The position numbers and the translations under genes were made by a program. Of a stretch of DNA of 64,000 nucleotides, positions 39,901 through 50,287 are shown piece by piece. The notes below the pieces were generated by a model. The model saw only the letters and a program-made list of their open reading frames with translations, was not told the origin of the DNA and did no database searches. Where the stretch lies: the NCBI GenBank assembly GCA_947652115.1, contig OX393562.1, forward strand, positions 17,889,599-17,953,598, read 5' to 3'. Source of the DNA: Blastomussa wellsi (taxonomy: Eukaryota > Cnidaria > Anthozoa > Scleractinia > Plerogyridae). The first letter of the stretch is position 1. Each line of letters starts with the position of its first letter.

Positions 39901-42900
39901 AAAGGTTTTTCTCAAGACTTGTATTAATAAATTAACAAAGATGTTTATGTGGCCCTATACTAGCTCGGAAAGGAAAGAGCAATCACTTTCATAGCAAAAG
40001 TGAGCGCCCTCGAAGGGACACCAACATGGCATCTCCATACTGAGCTCTATAAATTTGCATGAAATGATTTGGCAAATAACTCAAGAATGGCATACCGCAC
40101 AGACCTGAAACTTGGATATGTTGTTTATCTATTGATGTTTTATAACATTCAATTTGAATTTTCCAGCTTTTCTCATTGAATGGTTTTGGGTTTATTTTTT
40201 GATGGCGAGACAGTGAAAGCCAGCAATAGATCATTGATTGGCCACAATAAGAAATTGAATTCTCTATTACTACATGTACATTGTGCATGTATGAACTGCA
40301 GTAAGCAATGCATTTGCTATTTTATGAAAATTTGTTTATTATAAACAACATTCTTTTAGGCTGCAGATGTCAATGGGAAGATTGCTGTTGGGCATTATTT
40401 GCTACGCCAGTACCTAGAGGAAAGGGAGAGGCTTGCTGGTCTCAAACAAAATCGCAACAGACTTCTGGAACAAAAGGTAATTAATACATGTAGGTATTGT
40501 TCACATCCACTTCACTTCCTTTTCACAACTGCATTTCAAACCTCAAACCATCTTCTGTCCAACTCAAATCTACAATTCCATCTCAAAAGTCCACTTCCAC
40601 CTCAGCTTGGAGCTACACTGTAACCTTGCACTGCACATTGCTGCTTGGAGCTGCACTGTAACCTCGTCACTGCACATCGACATCAAAAGTTACTACACCT
40701 CTACGACATGATGTAATTTGCATCTCTCCTGTCTAAGCCTAAGTCTAAGCCATCAACAAGAAGTCTGCACAAGAAGAAAAATGCTGTTTACATTTTGAAA
40801 ATAATACAGAGATATTCAAGTTTATAAAATGTGGAAATTAGCCAAGTGATGACTTGATAGACCCAACCCTTCCCCAGTGTTAAAGGCTATTCTGGCCATT
40901 TTTGGCATTCCATTTTAATATTTCTCTGTGACTTTTGACCTGCCCAATTCCCTGTGCATAAAATTGACTGAAATAGCTCTATTTGTTCACTCTATATAAA
41001 ATTTGTTTGAGTAGATGATGTCATCAGTCTCCTGATTTGTATGTTTTACAAATTTATTGAACTTAAATATCTCAGAAACTACTACAGATATTTGAAAACA
41101 GGGAACAACATTTTTAATCTTTCTGGAGCTCTGTGCGATTTCCTTGAAATTGTATAATTAATATTGAAATTTGATCATAGTAGCACTTTAAAACTACGCT
41201 TCAATTGACCCTTTTTTTGCCCTTCCACAAACTATATCCACCTCAAAACTTAACTTCCATCTAAAACTTTACATCCACCCAACTCACCATAACATAAAAC
41301 TGTTCTTCCACCCAAAACTAAACTTTACCGAAAAAAGTTCAATTTCCCCTCAAAACTACTGCAACATCCCAAAGCTACGCTTTCACTTCAAAAGTATGGA
41401 TCACTACACATCCATCTCAAATTGCACTTCCATCTGAAAAGTTCTGGTTCAAGCCTATCAAAACTTTGCTGCACTTTCATAATCGAAACTCTCAAGTATG
41501 CGCTTTCATCTCAGGTCTGCACTTTCAACTGCACCTCTATTTAGAACTGCGCTTCCATGTGATTGACCCTCAAATAAACCCCTCCCCCCTGAATAAACTT
41601 TCTTTGTCCACACAATAATCTTTGTACAGAAAATTTCAGCTCTTCAGTTATCCATCATCTAGAAGCCCCACTAACTTGTTTTGTTGATGTGTCAAAGAAC
41701 TGTGCTCTGAGTGTAAGAGAAATGTTGCAGTCTGCCACAGAAGAACTGCTTGAAAAAGGTTACACTGATGCTAATGATGCAAATGCCTTAGGGTCACGTG
41801 CAACAGATGGTAAGTCTATGTGGACATTGTTATCAATTTTAAAACAGATCACTTAGGCGGGAAGGGTACAACTACCTGCTTTTTTAGAGCCGGTGAGTGA
41901 GTATCAAAACCAAAACAAAAGTAATTACTTTGGCCAATCACAGAGAACACAGACAATCCAGTGAACCGATCAAACTCAAAGTAGTTACACGTAGCCATAG
42001 GCGAACGGGCCGGAGGGGGGGGGGGGGCAGGGGGGGCTGCAGCCCCCCCAATTTTGGGCAAATCAGATTTTTTGAGCAGCATGAGAAAATTTGTGCAAGG
42101 CAACTTGGGAGAATTTTTTGGGCAAATGGTTCATCGCGCCCCTCCCCCCCCCCCCCCCATGTGCGCACATAGGCCTCCTCCCCATTGTTACCTTTATTCA
42201 TTATAATCATGTTATCTGTGGCATGGCAAATAAATAAATAAAAATAACTATTTTAATTGCTCCATTTTACAGTTCTGGACGGAGTTTGGAAGCCAGAATG
42301 GCAGAAACTGGGCGAAAGAATCGCTACCTTGGTCAACAACGAAGAGCACCCGATTGGAAACCACTTTAAAAACTTTTGCATTAGGATCCACGCTCTCTGT
42401 CAAGAGCTCATCGAACTTGGAAGATGTGGAAGCGTTGAATTGTTTAATCCTTCTTGCTCGCCCTTTGGGAGTGCCAGCTGTCCAACTCCGTGTGAAGTTT
42501 ATGGCCTAGAGGACTTTGTGATGGAGAATCACAGGCACAAATTGCAGATGTTACAGTCTGAAATTTTTAAGGAATTGAACACTGCAACAGAGTTCTTATC
42601 TGACTTTTTCAACAACAACGACATCCAGTTTAAGAACAAAATAAGGCTTTGCTATGAGCAGTGTTTCTACGACAAAGAGCACAGCTTCTTGGCATGTGTT
42701 TATGAGCTCGCTCATCATGAACACGTGGATAAACTAGAGCATGATGTTCAAAGGCTCAGGAGACTCCCAATAAAATTGTTGAATTTACAGATGAAAGATG
42801 AGTGGTGGCTGGAGTTGTTTGAGCAAAACTCTCACCGGGCAAGTATCAACTCAGAACGCCTTCGACCTTTTACAGAAGCTTACATAAATGGTACCCTGTT

Positions 42901-43660
42901 AGATCAGACAGATAGTGCTCTTAGTGGTTCTTATGACATGATTGATGATTTGGGTGACTTCTTTGGAGATGAGGTAGCACAGCATGTAGATTCCTTCCGA
43001 AGCTTGTGCATCAGTGCAATTCGTAATCGCTCAAAAACCATAACTGCGAAAGAGGTTCAAGTACCAATTGACACCCCTGATGCAGGCCGCACAAAGGCCA
43101 AGTCTAGAGTGGAGGCTGTTTTCAGTTCCAGTGCACCAGCAGGAGAGATGGCGTTAACTATGGATGAAATCATTGATCTATGGGAGTCAAATCAGCGTGG
43201 GGCCGAAACTGGCCCTTGTAAGGCTCCCTTGCAGAGAACTCTTTCCAAAAGCCAAGGTGACCTTTCCAAAAAAGACACTAAAGCTCCTGGAGAAACCTTT
43301 GAGGATCATTTTGGTCCTGCACTCCAGAACATTAGAGACATTTTCAAGGTCACAAGTCCCCTTAACAAGTTGAAATGCTTAACCTCTTCCCTTCGGAAAA
43401 TCACCAATGCTGTTCAAGAGCTTCGTATGCGAAGTGGGAAAGACACTTTTGCCGCAGCAGTGAATGCAGAGGACCTCTTGCCACTGCTAGTCCTCATGAT
43501 GCTCCAAATGGACCCTTGGGAGGTTGCCTCTATGTGGCCCCAGCTGGCATTTACGGAAGACTTGATGGCACCTTTTCTGTCATCTGGGTGCCATGGCTGG
43601 GCCCTTGTCGAGTTTCAAATGGCTCAAAGAGTTTTACATAATCTTTGTAAAGAATTTTAA
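33072..43660 (+). CDS. VPS9-domain protein, probable Rab5-family guanine exchange factor
   Basis: Exons read: 33072-33294 (5' end uncertain), 35754-35875, 37350-37682, 38801-38971, 40360-40476, 41630-41809, 42273-43660. Junctions join in phase except 40476 to 41630, where the next exon needs one base carried over; a small exon is probably missed there. The last exon ends with a VPS9 domain: a helical region SPLNKLKCLTSSLRKITNAV, then NAEDLLPLLVLMMLQ (the DLLP box that presents the catalytic acidic residue to Rab5-type GTPases) and VEFQMAQRVLHNL. VPS9 proteins load GTP on Rab5/Rab21-class GTPases on early endosomes. Upstream exons 37350-40476 encode long charged helices, likely a coiled coil; the first exon is Cys-rich. 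I do not recognise a named orthologue: there are no ankyrin, MORN, SH2 or RCC1 repeats. Confidence 0.8.
33793..33893. mobile_element. piggyBac-type MITE, copy 1 (101 bp)
   Basis: TTAA CCCTTTAAGCCCC ... GGGGAGTAAAGGG TTAA. TTAA at each end is the piggyBac target and the CCC/GGG ends are its terminal inverted repeats. No coding capacity. Confidence 0.65.
33907..34007. mobile_element. piggyBac-type MITE, copy 2 (101 bp)
   Basis: Base-for-base identical to the copy at 33793-33893, same orientation, 13 bp away. Confidence 0.65.
34132..34617. mobile_element. CAGGG-ended hAT-like element, 486 bp
   Basis: Ends CAGGGTTGCCACGGCCAGGG and AGTGGCAACCCTG; 5-bp duplication TTATT on both sides. The interior repeats GGTCAGGGAAAAGTCAGGG several times and holds a GTCGGCTACTTTTT stretch. 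It sits in the first intron of the VPS9-domain gene. Confidence 0.75.
34618..35753. other. Intron sequence of the VPS9-domain gene
   Basis: No exon was recognised. Near 35575-35680 a short unit (GTGGTTACTT.TNCCCAAATTCTG) repeats about three times. Confidence 0.45.
35876..37349. other. Intron of the VPS9-domain gene
   Basis: A minus-strand open stretch at 36316-36573 (YFDYCCPVCSNELADKLQKLQNRTIRVMT) is a relic of a LINE-type reverse transcriptase tail (the ...LQKLQNRAIR... segment). Near 36960-37150 a duplicated GGGCTAGTGGATTTT block is another repeat piece. Confidence 0.55.
36316..36573 (-). pseudogene. LINE reverse-transcriptase C-terminal relic
   Basis: The frame shows YFDYCCPVCSNELADKLQKL followed by QNRTIRVMT, typical of the region after the RT core in animal non-LTR retrotransposons (consensus DYCSPVW...LEKLQNRAAR). 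It is short and isolated. Confidence 0.6.
39115..39136. repeat. (CA)n microsatellite
   Basis: About ten CA units following a C-rich tract in an intron of the VPS9-domain gene. Confidence 0.8.
39290..39420 (-). repeat. SINE core copy
   Basis: Carries TTTATACACCTGGGTAGAG and AGTGAGAGTTAAGTGTCTTGG, the core seen at 17300 and 58350, then a degenerate B-box region (AAGGGTTCAAAC). Confidence 0.55.
39961..40112. repeat. Dispersed repeat shared with 44586-44690
   Basis: CTTTCATAGCAAAAGTGAGC and AACTCAAGAATGGCATACCG recur in inverse at 44586-44690, and CCATACTGAGCTCT with its neighbours recurs near 1190. Class unknown. Confidence 0.5.
40477..41629. other. Intron of the VPS9-domain gene, probably hiding a small exon
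   Basis: The flanking exons do not join in phase, so an exon of length 3n+1 is expected here, or a boundary is misplaced. The 40500-40600 and 41200-41560 stretches are runs of CACTTCCA/CTCAAAACT-like short repeats. Confidence 0.45.
41985..42160. repeat. G/C-tract bounded element
   Basis: A long G run followed by CTGCAGCCCCCC, AATTTTGGGCAAATC, then GGGCAAATGGTTCATCGCGC and a C run. The inverse of the same sequence interrupts the SINE at 17110-17240. The G runs could form G-quadruplexes. Confidence 0.6.
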
Positions 43661-44714
43661 ACATTACTAAATTATTGCCTAGGGCAAACAGGGCACACAG
43701 TGTCGAGAGGCAGCTGTGTTTTATTGAAGGTGGTGACCAAAACCAAAGTAATCACACTGGACCTGCCAACCAAAAATCGAAGCAAATACATGCAGCCGAC
43801 GGGAAGCGCGGGAAAATGTGCGTGTGCGAGTCACAATTGGTTTTGGTTTTACTTCTGATTGGTTAAAAAGTGAGGCCAGATTTTTAAACCAATCACTAAC
43901 CATGGTAATGCTTGCAAACGCGAATTTCTTCAGTTCGGCACTCAAGTAAAATCCGCTCTTAATTAATGTGAAGCAGATTTAGAAGAAAGTATCTTTTTTA
44001 AAATATGTATATTTTTACGATACAAAACATACAAGTACATTATATTTTTGTAGGGAGATGTTGCTTTAGTTTCTTCCTAATGCACAGAATAGAATTTAAT
44101 GGGGACAAGTCTTCTTACCGTGTAATAGATGTACCTTTTAGTTTAGTATACGTCATGCATTGCGGATAGTAATTACAATGAATCCAGATTTCCATGCTTT
44201 TCTATCCCTTATAAAAATCTAAGATAAAAGAGCGACACTATTTTTTAATTTAATGTTTTATAGCATTCTTATTTTTCAGTTGTCAGGATTAAGAGTATCT
44301 TTTTAGGTTAGTGTGCAAAACACAATAAAATCTGTTAATAATTCCTTGGCTTTATTACAACCGTTAAAAAGCAACCATTTTTCAAAAGTTGAGATTTTGT
44401 AACGTTCAGATAAAACTCTTCAAGAGATCTCTTTTTTAAAAAAAGTCAATGAGAAACTATTATTTCTTTGCAAAGTTATTGAGCGGACTGTTGGTTTTCA
44501 CTGTCACTCAATGCCACACTGCCATTCAATGACAAAAGCTGATAAATTCAAATTTTATAAAATGTTAATAGATAAACGACATCTCTGAGTCTCGGGTCTG
44601 TGCGGTACACCATTCTTGAGTTATTACCGAAGCATTTCACGCCAGAAAACATCTGGCGCTCACTTTTGCTATGAAAGCGATTGCAATTTCTTTGTGATCT
44701 AGTATATATACACA
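43661..44714. other. 3' flank of the VPS9-domain gene
   Basis: Contains an AATAAA near 44323, a plausible polyadenylation signal, and the repeat copy at 44586-44690. No coding sequence was seen. Confidence 0.45.
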
Positions 44715-44872
44715 CAGGCTTTTAGTCAGGATTCGAAAAGTGGCCGTCCAATATGCGCTATGGGGCCTGCTAAAATGAACAATTTATAAAGCAACATATT
44801 GAAAATAAAACAATTTTCTTCAAAAAATGGCCGTCCACAGGACGCCTGGGCGGCCATCTGGCTAAAAGCCTG
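44715..44872. mobile_element. hAT-type MITE with 8-bp target duplication, 158 bp
   Basis: Ends CAGGCTTTTAGTCAGG and CTGGCTAAAAGCCTG, flanked by TATACACA on both sides (44707-44714, 44873-44880). The inner pair GTGGCCGTCCA / TGGCCGTCCAC adds more symmetry. Confidence 0.8.
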
Positions 44873-45139
44873 TATACACAAAAATCTTTCCTAATACTTG
44901 AACAGTTTAAACTGCCAAAATGTCGAGAAAAGGCCGTTTCTTCAAGCAAGACAGCTTTGTCACGGCACCATCGTGATGTCACGGCGGAAGTCTCGAAACT
45001 TCAACATGCAGTATTTCAAACGCAAAAGATACTGTTTAGCTGGAAGATGTATTTTTCGGATTTCTTTAGCAGGCCCAGCGAATTGTTCCGGCTATTGTTT
45101 TCAATGAACAGTACTGTTTTCAAAAATGAACTGCATGCA

Positions 45140-45285
45140 TGATGTTCGTAGAACATCGCACCGGTATTCGCGGATCGGGGGCCGGTCACAGGTTCGCATC
45201 CCGTTGGGGCCCTGATTTTTTCAGACTTCTTTCCAATTGCTTAAATTGGAAATTCACTACGATGATCATTCTTCACTTTCATAAC
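45140..45285 (+). repeat. tRNA-like SINE copy
   Basis: AACATCGCACCGGTATTCGC, AGGTTCGCATCCC and CCTGATTTTTTCAG, then AATTGCTTAAATTGG, in the same order as the tandem copies at 23811-24452. Confidence 0.6.
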
Positions 45286-47817
45286 TTTCCTTCATAGCAC
45301 TCACTTTTGCGTAGGTCAAAGCTGAGAGATGATGCCAATTCCCCTATCCAGCCTCGCAGTTTTCAAGATTGCGGAGGTATAGCTCCAATGACCAACATGC
45401 ACGGCATGTCAAAGCTTTATTGCCCGTTGGCAATAGACCGTTTTCCGCTTGAGCGTTGGTTGTCCCAGTACAGACCATGTGACATTCCCTAAAGAATTGT
45501 TCTTTTATACATCCATCAATTATTTATTCAAATACAGGCAACTATTTGAAATTATGAGCAACAATCCTTAAGTGTATCATCCTTAAATACATTCTGGACT
45601 AATTTGTCACATGATCTCCACATGACATCCAAGCAATTCCGGCCTCGTGAAAACAGGCGCTATGCGGGCCGCGCTTTTCCAGTCTTTCCCGTAAAACCGT
45701 GAACACCAGAAATGTTTATGGAATGTTATTGTGTTACAAAGAAAAAGCCAATCAGGTGTGAGAAAACTAAACCGCAAACAGCAACGGTCATTAGTTTGTG
45801 GTTTCGAGGTTTGTTCGCGTGTCCTAAACTTTGCTGCGATTGGTCACTACACAATAAACATTCCAGAAATTTTTTCTGGTGTTCACGGCATTGCGGGAAA
45901 AACTGTAACGGCCATCAAGCTGATTGGTTCACGCTCCATCATCCGATGAAACTAGGCTCCGGCAGGGCGGGAAGATTACAGACCCTGGGAACGAGGTTGA
46001 GAAGTTAACCGCGAATCGGGATCCGCTTAACTATTTAGCAGGCTAAAGCTAGAACTATGCTATTGGTTGGTGCCTGGTAACGTGAAAAACAACAGAATAA
46101 AGCTATAACTAGTTTAATACGTTAAAAAGCACGTAATGAATGTCTACTATCTGGACCGCATTTTCCCTTAATATCTTAAACTCGGCTGGCTGGCAAGACG
46201 CGGGCAACAGAGCAACGAACACGCCATATAATAAAGTTAACACTTGCTCGGAAACGTATTCAGTTGGCAAATGTTCTCAATCGAAGTGGTGTCTGTACCA
46301 GAAATACCAGGGCGATACGCTACCACTTCGTCTCTGTTAGGGTCGTACAGGGGTGGGCGGTTTCTCCAGCACGGTTCAGGGGCGTAAAAAATAACGAATC
46401 ACGAATCAGGGATATTAAAATTTCATTTTCCCGAATCACGAAAATAAGAGTAACGTACTCGTTTAACCTGCTCTTGCGTGAAGGAAAGTGGCGAAGGAGT
46501 ACATGTCTTTAAAGAACGAAAAATCTAGAAATGCAAATTGATAATACTATCCCTTATCATTCTCGAAAGACGACTCTAACTACTGTACTCGTTCAAAACT
46601 GTCGACGGAGAATGTTCATTTGTCACCGGAAATCGAATTCTTTCCTTTCCAAGGAAATTGAATGGACCCAAAGACTTGGGATCTTCTCGTTTTCTGCTAC
46701 CATGTTTAGAATCATTGTCCTTTCACTTAGCCTGCGTACAGCCTACCTTTCACTAAGCTTGGGAAAATTCTGCCGATTGAATTTGAAGAAAGCATTCTGC
46801 TGACAGAATAAGGCATTTCGAGCTTTTTCGAGCATAATTTGAGCTAGTCCTCTCGCTTCCGCGCGTCCTATATTGGGGACGATCCCAGCCGATTTTACGA
46901 TACGCATGTGAAGCACCAAAATCATCGAGGACAGCTCTCGGTTTGTTAGTAGTTGCCCATGCCTGTTGGTAGCTGCCTATGCCTCATGTTTAGGAGACAT
47001 TATGATAATTGAACAGAAGTCGCACTTGTTTTCTAAGTCTTCAGAGGACTCGCGACTCAAAATCACGTGAAATAAAGTGGTTTAATAACGAATATCGGTT
47101 ATTTATCGCCGGCTGAGCAGGAATTTGAACTCGCAGATCTTTTTTGAGTAAAACGTCCACTGAGTGGGAATGCACGGCGAAGCTCGCAGATATTTTTCAT
47201 GGCGACGAAGCGACCCAAACGTCCTGTTGGGACTCATCGCGAAGGCGAAGCCCAGCCAGCATTGCTTTCCTTCTTAGCCCGCCGAGTGGGAATTCGGATC
47301 GTAAATTTCACAGATATGTTTCAGGCAAACGTTCTCTGAGTGTGAATTTCAACGCGACCCACAGGAGGAAAAACAGCAACAAATTTGCTTCAAAAGCTAC
47401 CATCACCTCCAGATTACACGCAGAGTGTGTTCGAATACAGGCTCGCAAATCTCACAAATATTTGAAGCCCTACATCAGGCGGCGTCGGACGACCGATCAC
47501 AAAATATGTACCGGTGATAAATACTAGCGAATTCCCTTGCAGAAATTTGATCAAATTTCCGTTTTCTTTTCTTTTTGCAAAGGCCTTTTTAAAATAATGT
47601 GAGACTTATACTTCAAATTTGTCAAGTGGAAAAGTAATTTGCAACGAACTCTTCTGTTATCGTTTTGTTGAAGAAAGTACAACTATCCTCACGGTTTGTA
47701 ATGCTATACTAAATGTTTGCATTTCCATTTTTATTTATTTCTACGAGGATAAAGTTGATACATTCGAAGATCGGCCAACGCATCCCGCGTGTACTCCTTT
47801 TGGCTTCTTTCCTTTAA
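45286..47817. other. Gene-free repeat-rich interval
   Basis: Holds an imperfect inverted repeat at about 45675-45905 (TGAACACCAGAAATGTTT against ATTCCAGAAA and CTGGTGTTCACGGC) and a PLE tail scrap at 46055-46105 (GGTGCCTGGTAACGTGAAAA, as at 5412). The plus-strand open stretches in 46.5-47.5 kb have no recognisable domain and I do not call them genes. Confidence 0.4.
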
Positions 47818-49296
47818 AGTGCCTATGAAATGAGAAAATGAGCTATTGAAAAATAAGCTTTTTTGAAAGGTCTTTAAAAGTGAAGAAAAATGGCGTTTTC
47901 CTTTTTCTGATATCTCTTCTGGTTCCAGAGATATTCAAGATTTTTGTATTATGCAAATTAAGCACTGATGATGTCATAAGGTGGGATAGTATGGGTGTCA
48001 AAACACAAAATATAGCTTATCTCTGCAAGTAATGACGCGCCGCAATAGGGGGATTCATGCTAACGTCATTGTTTACCTTTTTTCTCATTAGCATACGGCT
48101 TGGCGTACAGAAGGCAACATGTTAGATATGAATGGACTCAAAACAGTTAAAGAACGAGTGAAATTTAGCATATGGTGAAATTTTTAGCTCTTTGCGTGTA
48201 ATATTCAAGGAGAAATTGTCTTTCAAAAACTCCAAAATTTCTGGGTGGCAAAAGCGCTAATGAGCTCATACATTCTTTGTAAAATTTTGAGTTTTTAAAC
48301 CCGCATCAGACAAAGTATTCAATACATCGAGTTGAAATTCATTGGCAGAGTTAATTGTGCTATGAACTTTCAATATTCAGAACTGATTTTTTTGTAGCTC
48401 CATCAGAAACTGAATCGCTTATGCTAATGAGGCAGATTCCCCTATTGGTTCTTTGCAAGTACATTGCACCCGAAGAAATACACCTCTCAATGCATATTTT
48501 GATGTTGCTATGGCAACAATCTTGGTTCCAGTCTCTTCCCTCTTTAAATCAAATATTACTCGTTTGTGACTGTACAGGGCAAATGATTTATCCTGTTTAA
48601 AGCGTGCGCAATGCCCATATTGCACTAGCTCTCCTAATTAACCTTAGGAAGTGGACGATGTTTGTTCAAGATCAAATACAGGAATAATCATTCCTATATA
48701 TTAGAGATCGGGAACCGGATGTGTTGCCATAGCAACACCAAAATATACATCATCTGATGTACTTCTTAGGTTATAGCATGCTCACCAAGTTTCAACTTCA
48801 TTGCATCATTACTTGCAGAGATATTCTATATTTTGTGTTTTTACATCCATACTATCACACTTTATGATGTCATCAGCACCTAATTTGCATACTTCAATAT
48901 CTCTGGAACGGGAGCAGATATCACAAAAAGGAAAACATCATTCTTCTTCATTTTTTAAAGGCCTTTCAAACAAGCTTATTTTTCAATATAATTTGGTTTT
49001 ATCAACTGGGTTGATCATGTCAATTGGCCACCGTAAAGAGATTCAATTGCTGACGTTTCGAGCGTTAGCCCTTCGTCGGAGCGAATCGACTGAAATTGGA
49101 TTCGCTCCGACGAAGGGCTAACGCTCAAAACGTCAGCAATTGAATCTCTTTACGGTGGCCAATTGACATTATCAACCCAGTTGATAAAACCAAATTATAT
49201 TGTTATACTTCCCACCGACGCAGCCCACAGTTTCTTTAGAAACTTACCCCCTCTACTTATTTTTCAATAGCTGCTTTTTTTCATTTCATAGGCACT
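47818..49296. mobile_element. Long-arm fold-back element with a nested PLE
   Basis: The outer ends AGTGCCTATGAAATGA and TCATTTCATAGGCACT are inverted copies. The similarity extends inward over roughly 200 bp (for example CAAATTAAGCACTGATGATG, matched in inverse near 48865-48890). A PLE copy with its own duplication sits in the right arm. No transposase frame was found. Confidence 0.65.
48989..49255 (+). mobile_element. Fold-back Penelope-like element copy
   Basis: Flanked by the 14-bp duplication CTTATTTTTCAATA (48975-48988 and 49256-49269). Same architecture as the copy at 18791: inverted left arm, short spacer, right arm, then the PLE terminus ACTTACCCCCTCT. The left arm keeps GAAAC of the hammerhead core on the minus strand; the right arm has AAAAC. 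Confidence 0.88.
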
Positions 49297-50287
49297 AAGT
49301 CTCGCTCGGAGCCAAGTTAGAATTTCTAAATCCAGCCAAGATCCAGGCACATTTCTTATTAAAAAAGGGCAACTGATCTGGTAAATAATCTAAGAAACAA
49401 AAACACACTAGACGAAATTATTTTTTGACCAAATCATTTATCTTTTATTCAGAAAACCTGACACAAAAATCGTCCTCAGTTACAAAACGCTTCTGCCGAT
49501 TTCCTTGGTTGAAAGAAGTACCAGATTTCTAAAATAACATTAACTTTGTTTGTATGCACTTCGATATTTTGTCATACAATAAAAATGTAAAAAAGAATTT
49601 GCGACAATGTTGTATTGGGAAAAATGTACTTTCTGACGTTTGAATGACTGAATGAATTAGTCAGAAATTAATATTTTGACTATTTAGGCTTTTGGCGAGA
49701 GATTTAGGTGATTCTAGGTTAGTCAGTCTTCGCCTTCGCTCGCTTTTCTTTTCATCGAAAAATCTTCTTTAGTTTTGTGCAATGTTTTAATTGAGTTTAT
49801 GTAATTTATCATTACCTTTTCCTCGGGGATTTGCCCTGCTGCGTTAGATGAGTAATACGTTTCCACATATTTTTTGACCACTTCTAGAGGGTGGTTTTTT
49901 AGTGGCTTTTCGTATCTGCAGTAGCACAGGTTCTATTGTTTTCGAACCAATAGTTGTTATTTCAACGTCCCTGATTGTAATACACTGTGCATCAGATGAC
50001 TTACTGACGCATCCTAAATATTAAACTTTCACATTAAATGTCACTTGTTAGTGTAGTCAGAATGACGAACTCTTGCCTTCGTGTCTATAAATCTAATGCA
50101 ACGACCCCACAGGTTCACTTCCTACAAAACCATTTTCCTTCTAAACCGTTAAGGATATTATTTTAATTGGCATTGTAATTATTGAAAAAGATTTGTATTG
50201 TTCTAACACATAAAATGTTTGAAGTTTAATATATTAAATTGAATTTGTTTCAATGATTGGTTTGAGTTTGAAATGAATAAACTGTTT
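49297..50287. other. STX18 3' flank
   Basis: Should hold the STX18 3' UTR (minus strand). A minus-strand AATAAAAG lies near 49445. Nothing else was recognised. Confidence 0.4.

Noticed and set aside
47144..47527. Plus-strand gene of 127 codons
   Set aside because: Basic, repeat-like sequence without domain or conserved context; not supported.
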